Shown: positions 1 to 5,590 of the stretch, one piece after another
Position numbering within the stretch: the first letter of the stretch is position 1
How the letters are laid out: each line of letters begins with the position of its first letter
NCBI GenBank assembly: GCA_041588495.1
Contig: JBFGWM010000067.1
Coordinates: 1-11,758, forward strand
DNA length: 11,758 bases
Direction of reading: 5' to 3'
Origin: JBFGWM01 sp041588495
Lineage (GTDB): Bacteria; Pseudomonadota; Gammaproteobacteria; Pseudomonadales; JBFGWM01
Position numbers and translations under genes: made by a program
Notes under the pieces: generated by a model
Database searches by the model: none
What the model was told of the DNA's origin: nothing
The model's input: the letters and a program-made list of their open reading frames with translations, nothing else

Positions 1-360
1 ATTTCACAGGTCCTGACCAATTTCATCATGAACTCGCTCCTGCACGCATACGACGAAGGCGAGGCTGGGACCCTGCGCATCCAGATCTCGGTCAACGGCC
101 ACCGCCTCCACCTGGTCTACTCGGATGACGGCAAGGGAATGTCCGAGGCGGACCGCAAGAAGGTCTTCGAACCGTTTTTCACCACTCGGCGCGGCACCGG
201 CGGCACGGGGCTGGGCATGCACATCGTGTACAACCTGGTGAAAAGCGAGGACGGCGGCCAGATCAGTGTGCACAGCGCGCCTGGCGAGGGCGTCCGTTTC
301 GAACTGGACCTGCCGGTGGGCGAGGAGCCCGCTGTTCCCGTGGAGTCGGTGAAAAATTGA
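1..360 (+). CDS. Sensor histidine kinase, C-terminal ATPase domain (5' truncated)
   Basis: The last 119 residues of a two-component sensor kinase are present; the frame is already open at base 1, so the gene begins upstream. The HATPase_c boxes are all visible in order. The N box is LTNFIMNSLLHAY (N7 and N11 in window numbering), the G1 box is DDGKGM (42-47), the F box is FEPFFTT (56-62) and the G2 box is GTGGTGLGMHIVYNLV (65-80). A short acidic tail follows. This domain binds ATP and phosphorylates the conserved His of the dimerisation domain, which lies outside the window together with any sensor domain. The gene runs in the same direction as the hydrogenase genes and ends 62 bp before hupS. 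HupT/HoxJ-type kinases control hydrogenase genes elsewhere, so a role in regulating this cluster is possible. This fragment cannot show it, and the signal sensed is unknown. Confidence 0.93.
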   Translation: MSQVLTNFIMNSLLHAYDEGEAGTLRIQISVNGHRLHLVYSDDGKGMSEADRKKVFEPFFTTRRGTGGTGLGMHIVYNLVKSEDGGQISVHSAPGEGVRFELDLPVGEEPAVPVESVKN

Positions 361-422
361 TCACCCTGAATTCAACTATGCTTTGTGGAACCTGCTCCTG
401 ACCGAACCGGGGGGTAACGGAC
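361..422 (+). promoter_or_regulatory. Kinase-hupS intergenic gap, possible hupS promoter region
   Basis: This 62-bp gap is, with the last codons of the kinase gene, the only clearly AT-rich patch in a GC-rich window (about 350-387). It is therefore the most plausible promoter position for the hydrogenase operon. A TATGCT hexamer at 377-382 could serve as a -10 element, but no convincing -35 lies at 16-18 bp, since TTGATC (357-362) is only 14 bp away. An 8-bp palindrome TGAATTCA sits at 367-374. I see no acceptable sigma-54 (GG-N10-GC) match and no FNR box. Transcription could equally read through from the kinase gene. A G-rich run at 409-414 may act as the ribosome binding site for hupS. Confidence 0.25.
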
Positions 423-1385
423 TTGGCTAACCTGCTGTGGCTCCAGGGCGGCGCGTGTTCCGGCAATACCATGTCGTTCCTGAACGCCCAGGAACCGAGC
501 GCCTGTGACCTCGTCACCGATTTCGGGATCAATATCCTCTGGCATCCGTCCCTCGGCATGGAACTCGGCGAAAACCTGCTGAAACTGCTCAATGGCTGCC
601 TCGACGGGGAGATTCCCCTCGACATCTTCGTGTTCGAGGGCACGGTGATCAACGCACCCAACGGCACCGGCGAGTGGAACCGCTTCGCGGGCCGGCCGAT
701 GAAGGACTGGGTCCAGGACCTGGCCGATGTCGCCCAGTACGTGGTGGCCATCGGCGACTGCGCCACCTGGGGCGGAATTCCCGCGACCGAACCCAATCCC
801 ACGGATTCCGAGGGCCTGCAGTTTCTCAAGCGCGAGCACGGCGGTGCGCTGGGCGAGGACTTCACCAGTCGGGCGGGGCTGCCGGTGGTCAACATCCCGG
901 GCTGTCCCGCGCACCCGGACTGGATCACCCAGATCGTGGTGGCCCTGGCCACCGGGCGCGGCGCCGATATCCATCTCGACGAATTCCAGCGGCCGAAGAC
1001 GTTTTTCCAGAGTTTCACCCAGACCGGCTGTACGCGAAACATGCACTTCACCTACAAGGTGTCGTCCACCGAGTTCGGGCAGCGCAAGGGCTGCCTGTTT
1101 TACGACCTCGGCTGCCGGGGACCGATGACCCATTCGCCCTGCAACCGCATCCTCTGGAACCAGCAGTCGTCCAAGACGCGGGCGGGCATGCCCTGCATCG
1201 GCTGCACGGAACCGGAGTTCCCGTTCTTCGAACTGGCGCCGGGGACCGTGTTCAAGACCCAGACCTTCATGGGCCTGCCACGGGAGTTTCCGGGCGGCCT
1301 CGACAAGTCCGGGTACATCAAGATGACCGCGGCGGCCAAGGCCGCCGCGCCCGCGTGGGCGGAAGATGATATTTTCGTGGTCTGA
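423..1385 (+). CDS. hupS: [NiFe]-hydrogenase small subunit, group 2a (HupS)
   Basis: This is the electron-transferring small subunit of a group 2a (cyanobacterial-type) hydrogenase. It carries electrons from the HupL active site through Fe-S clusters. The 320-residue length and the sequence fit cyanobacterial HupS closely. There is no Tat signal peptide and no C-terminal transmembrane anchor, so the enzyme should be cytoplasmic. Candidate cluster ligands are C12, C113 (GDCATWGG), C161 (IPGCPAHP), C203, C224, C231, C240, C258 and C261. The usual CxxC of the proximal site reads C12-S-G-N15, and the usual distal His position appears to be Gln200. Both changes are expected for this subgroup. The start is TTG at 423. 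An in-frame stop lies at 399-401 with no ATG or GTG between, and the first internal Met (residue 17) would remove C12. A weak G-rich ribosome binding site precedes it. hupL follows after 56 bp. Confidence 0.97.
   Translation: MANLLWLQGGACSGNTMSFLNAQEPSACDLVTDFGINILWHPSLGMELGENLLKLLNGCLDGEIPLDIFVFEGTVINAPNGTGEWNRFAGRPMKDWVQDLADVAQYVVAIGDCATWGGIPATEPNPTDSEGLQFLKREHGGALGEDFTSRAGLPVVNIPGCPAHPDWITQIVVALATGRGADIHLDEFQRPKTFFQSFTQTGCTRNMHFTYKVSSTEFGQRKGCLFYDLGCRGPMTHSPCNRILWNQQSSKTRAGMPCIGCTEPEFPFFELAPGTVFKTQTFMGLPREFPGGLDKSGYIKMTAAAKAAAPAWAEDDIFVV
1329..1348. repeat. Perfect GC inverted repeat in the 3' end of hupS
   Basis: Two 9-base arms (GCGGCGGCC and GGCCGCCGC) are separated by AA. As RNA this gives an eight-pair GC stem with a CAAG loop. 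It encodes the AAAKAAA stretch near the HupS C-terminus (about residues 303-309), so the symmetry may simply come from GC-rich alanine codons. No U-run follows, so it is not a classical terminator. It could slow ribosomes or 3' exonucleases between hupS and hupL. Confidence 0.5.
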
Positions 1386-1441
1386 TCCGCCGCGCGGCAA
1401 CCCATTCCGAGCCCTGCTCGACACATAAGAAAGTACTGCCC

Positions 1442-3040
1442 ATGGGAAAAGTTCAGACACTGGATATCTCACCGGTCGGCCGCGTCGAGGGTGACCTCGA
1501 CGTGCGCGTCGACATTGACGACGGGGTGGTGGTCAACGCCTGGACCCAGGCCGAGTTGTTCCGCGGCTTCGAGGTTATCCTGCGCGGCAAGGACCCCCAG
1601 GCGGGCCTGATCGTCACGCCGCGGGCCTGCGGCATCTGCGGCGCATCGCACCTGACCTGCGCGGCCTGGGCGCTGGATACCGCGTGGGGCACCGAGGTGC
1701 CGCGCAATGCCATCCTCGCGCGCAACCTCGGCCAGATCACCGAGAGCCTGCAGAGCACACCGCGCCACCATTACGGACTGTTCGCGATCGACCTGGTCAA
1801 CGAGAAATACAGCAAGAGCCCGTACTACGAGGAGGCCGTGCGGCGCCTGACGCCGTTCACCGGCCGCACCTACGAGATCGGCATCACGGTGTCCGCCAAG
1901 CCGGTGGAGATCTATGCCCTGTTCGGCGGCCAGTGGCCGCATTCCAGCTACATGGTTCCGGGGGGCGTGATGTGCGCGCCGACCCTGACCGACGTGACCC
2001 GCGCCTGGTCGATCCTCGAGTATTACCGCACCAACTGGCTGGAGCCGGTGTGGCTGGGCTGTTCCATGGAGCGCTACGAGGAAATCCAGAGCTACGACGA
2101 TTTCCTGGCCTGGCTGGACGAGAAGCCGGAACACGCCGACAGCGATCTCGGCCTGTACTGGAAAATGGGCTGCGACGTCGGCCTCGACCAGTACGGCGGC
2201 GGCCTGCACAAATTCCTGACCTGGGGGTACCTGCCCCACGAGGACCGCTACCAGAAACCGACCATCGACGGTCGCGCGGCGGCCACCTACATGAAGGGCG
2301 GCGTGTACGATTTCGATGCCGACACCCACACCCCGGTGAGCCACGCCTCGGTGCGCGAGAACACCCGGCACTCCTGGTACGAGGAGGGCGATGCCGACGT
2401 GCATCCCTTCGATCGCGAGACCAAGCCGATCCAGAAGAACACGGCCGATTTCGACGCCCGCTACTCCTGGGCGACGGCAGTGACCCACAGCGACATGGGC
2501 CGCCTGGAGGCCGGCGGACTGGCGCGCCAGGTGGTGGCCGGCGGCCGGCATGGCGAGGACTGGCAGCATTACGATCCGCTGGTGCTCGACATGATGAAGA
2601 ACATGGGCGGTCCCAACCTGCTGCTGCGGCACTTCGCGCGTATGCACGAGACCTGCAAGCTGTTCCGCCAGGCCGAACGCTGCCTGCGCGAGTTCCGCCT
2701 CGACGAGCCGTGGTACATCAAGCCCCGCGAGGTCGACGGCAAGGGCTGGGGCGCCACCGAGGCCATTCGCGGCGCGCTCGCCCACTGGGTCGAGGTCGAG
2801 GGGGGCAAGATCAAGAATTACCAGATCATTGCCCCGACCACCTGGAACGTCGGACCCCGGGACGGGGACGAACGCCGCGGGGCGATCGAGGAGGCGCTGG
2901 TCGGTGCGCCGATCGCCAATCCGCGGGACCCGGTTGAGGTCGGCCACGTGGCGCGCTCCTTCGATTCCTGCCTGGTGTGCACGGTCCACGCCCACGACGC
3001 GAAGACCGGCCGCGAACTGGCCCGCTTCCGGACCACCTGA
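1442..3040 (+). CDS. hupL: [NiFe]-hydrogenase large subunit, group 2a (HupL)
   Basis: This is the catalytic subunit carrying the Ni-Fe(CN)2CO centre that splits H2 into protons and electrons, acting with HupS in the cytoplasm. It has 532 residues, normal for the family. The N-terminal nickel motif is RACGICGASH, with C63, C66 and H70. The RVEGD motif at 14-18 carries the conserved Glu16. The C-terminal motif is DSCLVCTVH (508-516), with ligands C510 and C513. The Ser in DSC, where group 1 enzymes have Pro, is typical of group 2a. Sixteen residues follow H516 (AHDAKTGRELARFRTT). They form the tail expected to be removed by the maturation protease after nickel loading; that protease is encoded downstream. 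The ATG at 1442 has a modest purine-rich stretch (AAGAAAG) about 9 nt upstream. The gene lies 56 bp after hupS, and the pair are surely co-transcribed. Confidence 0.98.
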   Translation: MGKVQTLDISPVGRVEGDLDVRVDIDDGVVVNAWTQAELFRGFEVILRGKDPQAGLIVTPRACGICGASHLTCAAWALDTAWGTEVPRNAILARNLGQITESLQSTPRHHYGLFAIDLVNEKYSKSPYYEEAVRRLTPFTGRTYEIGITVSAKPVEIYALFGGQWPHSSYMVPGGVMCAPTLTDVTRAWSILEYYRTNWLEPVWLGCSMERYEEIQSYDDFLAWLDEKPEHADSDLGLYWKMGCDVGLDQYGGGLHKFLTWGYLPHEDRYQKPTIDGRAAATYMKGGVYDFDADTHTPVSHASVRENTRHSWYEEGDADVHPFDRETKPIQKNTADFDARYSWATAVTHSDMGRLEAGGLARQVVAGGRHGEDWQHYDPLVLDMMKNMGGPNLLLRHFARMHETCKLFRQAERCLREFRLDEPWYIKPREVDGKGWGATEAIRGALAHWVEVEGGKIKNYQIIAPTTWNVGPRDGDERRGAIEEALVGAPIANPRDPVEVGHVARSFDSCLVCTVHAHDAKTGRELARFRTT

Positions 3041-3051
3041 AACCCGCGCTG

Positions 3052-3366
3052 ATGGCCGAGTCGGCGGACGAGGATCTGCGCCACGAGATTGGCGTGCTGC
3101 TGGCCGGCGGCCTGCGCACCGAGGTCGAGCCGGTGCCGGAGGATTCGGCGCAGGCCCAGGCCATCCTGTCGCGCATGCAGGCGCTGCCCGCGGATGATCT
3201 GCGGGGACGGCTGGTGCTGGCCGGCCTGACCGATCATCCGCATGGCGAGGAGCAGGCGCGCTGTAACGAGTGCATGTATTACCTGCTGCACCGGCGCTGG
3301 TGCGAGCTGCCGGAACTTGATATACCGGTGGAGTCCCACTGGTGGTGCCGGTTGTGGCGAATCTGA
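3052..3366 (+). CDS. Unknown four-cysteine small protein, copy 1
   Basis: I do not recognise this 104-residue protein. Its N-terminal half is acidic and helical in character. Its C-terminal third carries four cysteines, C71-x2-C74-x9-C84-x14-C99, in a Trp/Tyr-rich setting (MYYLLHRRWCELPELD, then WWCRLWRI). Four regularly spaced cysteines suggest a bound Fe-S cluster, Zn or other metal; this is inference. A paralogue with identical cysteine spacing follows immediately. I chose the ATG at 3052, 11 bp after the hupL stop, because similarity to the paralogue starts just after it. A start at 2977 would overlap hupL and add an Arg/Pro-rich out-of-frame shadow. No good ribosome binding site is visible, so translation may be coupled to hupL. 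Position between hupL and its protease suggests a role in HupSL assembly or electron transfer. Confidence 0.85.
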   Translation: MAESADEDLRHEIGVLLAGGLRTEVEPVPEDSAQAQAILSRMQALPADDLRGRLVLAGLTDHPHGEEQARCNECMYYLLHRRWCELPELDIPVESHWWCRLWRI

Positions 3367-3388
3367 TCCGCCCGACCGGCGGTTGAAC

Positions 3389-3396
3389 GAGAGGGG
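3389..3396 (+). promoter_or_regulatory. Strong ribosome binding site ahead of an ATC codon
   Basis: The purine run GAGAGGGG is one of the best Shine-Dalgarno matches in the window. It lies eight bases before the ATC at 3405, the expected start of the second four-Cys gene. No ATG, GTG or TTG is in frame between the stop at 3384-3386 and the ATG at 3468, which is about 70 bases away and too far to be served by this site. The site therefore argues for initiation at the ATC codon. Confidence 0.55.
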
Positions 3397-3404
3397 ACGC
3401 GGCC

Positions 3405-3737
3405 ATCAGTTCCGAAAACGAAGACCGCGGTGCAAAAGACGAGGCGCTACGCGTACTGGTCTCGCAGATGCTCGCCGACGGACTGGAGACGATGGTCGAG
3501 CCGGTCCCCGAGGACAATTACCAGTTCGCGCTCATCATCCACGATCTCGAGCAGCTCGAAGCGGACGATGTCGAACAGAAGCTGGTGATTTCAGGTTATA
3601 TCGATCACCCGCGCCCCGAGGACGGCCAGCGCTGCCTGGAGTGCATCTATTACAAGCCCCGCCGGCGCTGGTGTGAACTGCCCGAACTCGATCTCCCCGC
3701 GGAAGCGGAATGGTGGTGCCGCCTGTGGAGAATGTGA
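3405..3737 (+). CDS. Unknown four-cysteine small protein, copy 2 (apparent ATC start)
   Basis: This is a paralogue of the preceding gene and its function is also unknown. It carries the same signature, C-x2-C-x9-C-x14-C, in the segment RCLECIYYKPRRRWC and in WWCRLWRM. Upstream, VEPVPED and IDHPRPED match VEPVPED and TDHPHGEE of copy 1. The first ordinary start codon is ATG 3468 (89 residues). The frame is open back to 3387, and the translation upstream of 3468 (DEALRVLVSQ) aligns with DEDLRHEIGV of copy 1, so coding almost certainly begins earlier. ATC at 3405, eight bases after a strong ribosome binding site, gives 110 residues with cysteines at 77, 80, 90 and 105. AUC starts are rare, so a base error or mutation of an original ATG is the main alternative. 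The 3' end overlaps the protease gene. It is about as close to copy 1 as an old duplication would be. Confidence 0.83.
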   Translation: MSSENEDRGAKDEALRVLVSQMLADGLETMVEPVPEDNYQFALIIHDLEQLEADDVEQKLVISGYIDHPRPEDGQRCLECIYYKPRRRWCELPELDLPAEAEWWCRLWRM

Positions 3738-4252
3738 ATTCCCTGAACAATGCGCCGGAAGAGGTGGCCCTGGTCGTGATCGGGTGCGGCAACCCGAACC
3801 GGTGCGATGACGGCGTCGGCGTGCAGGTCGCCGCCGAACTGCTGCAGTATGTCACGGCGCACGGTCTCGACCAGGTCCGCGTGTGTGATGCGGGGACCGG
3901 CGGCATGGAAGTGATGTTCATGGCCCGCGGCGCGCGCGAACTGGTCATCATCGATGCCTGCGTTGGCGCCGGGCCGCCGGGTGCGGTGTTCCGGGTTCCC
4001 GGTACGGAACTCGAGGCCGAGTTCGAGGCCGGCTACACCCTCCACGATTTCCGCTGGAATCATGCCCTCGCCGCGGGCCGCAAGATGTTCGGGGACAGGT
4101 TCCCGGAGCGGGTCACCGTGTACCTGGTGGAGGCCGGCAACCTGGATTTCGGCCTGGAACTCTCGCCCGAGGTGCAGGCTGGTGCGCATTCCGTGCGGGA
4201 CCTGATCAGGGAGCGGATCGATGCCGTCAGCGAGCGCCCCTCCGGCGCCTGA
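3734..4252 (+). CDS. hupW: Hydrogenase maturation endopeptidase (HupW-type)
   Basis: This is a nickel-dependent check-point protease of the HybD/HupW family. It cleaves the C-terminal tail of HupL after the Ni-Fe centre is complete, which lets HupL fold shut and bind HupS. With the start used here it has 172 residues. Family hallmarks are visible. The N-terminal VVIGCGNPNRCDDGVG (14-29) has Asp26 at the position of HybD Glu16. DAGTGGME follows at 52-59. Asp74 in IIDAC matches HybD Asp62, and His104 in LHDF matches HybD His93. I chose GTG 3734 because it forms a GTGA overlap with the preceding stop. ATG 3710 is in frame, would add eight residues, and is also possible. The GCGGAAG and GGAG stretches nearby do not decide between them. 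The cognate substrate is very probably HupL, two genes upstream. Confidence 0.94.
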   Translation: MNSLNNAPEEVALVVIGCGNPNRCDDGVGVQVAAELLQYVTAHGLDQVRVCDAGTGGMEVMFMARGARELVIIDACVGAGPPGAVFRVPGTELEAEFEAGYTLHDFRWNHALAAGRKMFGDRFPERVTVYLVEAGNLDFGLELSPEVQAGAHSVRDLIRERIDAVSERPSGA

Positions 4253-4583
4253 CCAGGCTTCCGGCCTGGTCCTGCGCAGCGGTAGCCTGTACCTGGACGC
4301 CGCCCTGTGCGAGCGGTACCTGCCCGGGCTCGAGTCGGTGGGGCTCTTGCTGGAAGGCAACACCCTGTTCGTGCTGCCGGTCCATGATCCTGCCGCCGGC
4401 GGCCTGCTGCTCAAGGTCCGCAACCGCACCGGGGACCGGGTGGTTCACGGCAGCGAGTTCCTGCGCGATCATGGTCTGCGCGATGACTGCGATCTCGAGC
4501 CGGAATGGCAGTGGTCCGGCGCCATGCACGCGTTGGCGATCACCCTGCCGCCGGAACTGGTCACCCCCGGAGACCCGCGATGA
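4221..4583 (+). CDS. Unknown 120-residue hydrogenase-associated protein
   Basis: I do not recognise this protein. It has 120 residues with no signal peptide or membrane segment and a single Cys (C30), so it is unlikely to bind a cluster alone. The pattern is alternating hydrophobic and suggests a small beta-rich domain: LVLRSGSLYLD, then VGLLLEGNTLFVLPV, then GGLLLKVRNRTGDRVV. A more acidic C-terminal part follows (DDCDLEPEWQW) and ends in a short hydrophobic strand (ALAITLPPEL). The ATG at 4221 has a good ribosome binding site (AGGGAG at 4208-4213, seven bases away). It lies inside the 3' end of the protease gene, with a 32-bp overlap, and its stop overlaps the TPR gene start as ATGA. This tight coupling points to a role in maturation or assembly of the hydrogenase, but no mechanism can be read from the sequence. 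Confidence 0.85.
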   Translation: MPSASAPPAPDQASGLVLRSGSLYLDAALCERYLPGLESVGLLLEGNTLFVLPVHDPAAGGLLLKVRNRTGDRVVHGSEFLRDHGLRDDCDLEPEWQWSGAMHALAITLPPELVTPGDPR

Positions 4584-5590
4584 GCGAAACACTTGGAGAG
4601 CACCAGGTACAGGCCGCCCTGAAGGCCGCCGAGGCACCCGGCGCGTCGCCGGTCGAGAAGGCGACCATGCTCATGGAAATCGCCATGGGCATGCAGCAGC
4701 GACCCTCGGGTCCGGCGCAGTTGCTGGAGGCGGTGCGCCTGTACGCGCGGGCGCTGGAAGTCTGTCCCGATGCGGAAATCCTTCTCGCGGCGCGGATCCG
4801 TGCGCGTCGCGGTACCGCGTTGCAGGCGGTCCCGGCCGAGGATCCCGGCTACCTGCGTGATGCCCTCGCTGAATACGAGGCGGCCGCGCCCGTGTTCGCA
4901 AAGCACGGGCTGCCAGCGGAGGTCGCCGAGCTGGACATGAACCGCGGGCTGGTGCTGCAGTCTCTCGCCGCGTGCGGCGCGGCGTCCATGCAGGATGCGA
5001 TCGCCGCCTACCAGGCGGCCCTGCGCCATTTCACCCGCGAGGACCATCCCCGCGAGTTCGCGATCCTGCACAACAATCTCGCCACCGCGTTCCTGTCCAT
5101 GCCGGTCAGCGGCGAGCAGGGCCGCCTGCGCGAGGCGCTGGCGGTGCAGTCCTTCGAGGAAGCGCTCAAGGTGGTGACGCTGGAGGCGGACCCCACCGAG
5201 TACGCCATGCTGCAGAACAACCTCGGCAACGCCCTGCAGCACGTGGACAGCGGGCACCCGGTGCAGAACTGCCTGCGCGCGCTGGACGCCTACGACGAGG
5301 CCCTGCGCGTGCGCAGCGCGGAGCACATGCCGGTACAGCACGCCAACACCCTGGCCAACCGCGCCGCGTGCCTGGCGCGCCTGCCCGATGATCCGGAGCG
5401 CCCCGATCTCGGGCAGCACGGCAACCTGCGCCGCGCGCTGGATGATTTCGGCGCAGCGGCGGCGATCTTCGAACGGGCAGGGGAAGCCGCGAGGGCCGCG
5501 CTGGTGCGGGAAATGATGGAGGAACTGCAGGCGCGCGACGGCACCCTCGAGGTCGGTGCCGGGGAGAATGCGGGTGGCGAGTCCGGCTGA
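4580..5590 (+). CDS. TPR-repeat protein, hydrogenase-associated
   Basis: This is a 336-residue, almost wholly helical protein with tetratricopeptide-like repeats. Helix pairs recur around residues 91-130 (LRDALAEYEAAAPVF), 138-174 (DAIAAYQAALRHF, then AILHNNLATAFLSM), 184-222 (REALAVQSFEEALKV, then AMLQNNLGNALQHV), 233-267 (ALDAYDEALRV, then NTLANRAACLARL) and 284-315. Such repeats form a superhelical protein-binding surface. No signal peptide or membrane segment is seen. TPR genes recur beside group 2a hydrogenases; this is recalled, not checked. A scaffold or chaperone role for HupSL or for the neighbouring Fe-S protein is inferred. The ATG at 4580 forms an ATGA overlap with the preceding gene and has GGAG at 4569-4572 with correct spacing. 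The in-frame codon at 4505 would add 25 residues from inside the upstream gene and is less likely. Confidence 0.9.
   Translation: MSETLGEHQVQAALKAAEAPGASPVEKATMLMEIAMGMQQRPSGPAQLLEAVRLYARALEVCPDAEILLAARIRARRGTALQAVPAEDPGYLRDALAEYEAAAPVFAKHGLPAEVAELDMNRGLVLQSLAACGAASMQDAIAAYQAALRHFTREDHPREFAILHNNLATAFLSMPVSGEQGRLREALAVQSFEEALKVVTLEADPTEYAMLQNNLGNALQHVDSGHPVQNCLRALDAYDEALRVRSAEHMPVQHANTLANRAACLARLPDDPERPDLGQHGNLRRALDDFGAAAAIFERAGEAARAALVREMMEELQARDGTLEVGAGENAGGESG

Noticed and set aside
357..400. FNR box (TTGAT...ATTCAA) or sigma-54 promoter upstream of hupS
   Set aside because: The half-sites are eight bases apart instead of four and do not match the second half well. No GG-N10-GC pair of the sigma-54 type is present around 387-400.
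1387..1441. Possible extra gene or terminator in the hupS-hupL gap
   Set aside because: The gap is 56 bp with only a short GC palindrome and no U-tract; nothing supportable was found.
2977..3051. Longer N-terminus for the first four-Cys protein
   Set aside because: The added residues read hupL DNA out of frame (Arg/Pro-rich), and similarity with copy 2 begins only after ATG 3052.
3368..3382. Small hairpin (CCGCC / GGCGG) as a terminator after the first four-Cys gene
   Set aside because: The stem is only five pairs, there is no T-run, and the next gene continues the same operon. It is too weak to call.
1469..3517. Minus-strand open frame of 682 codons opposite hupL and the first four-Cys gene
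   Set aside because: It is antisense to well-identified genes. Composition is that of a GC-rich shadow frame, no family motif is present, and it crosses gene boundaries.
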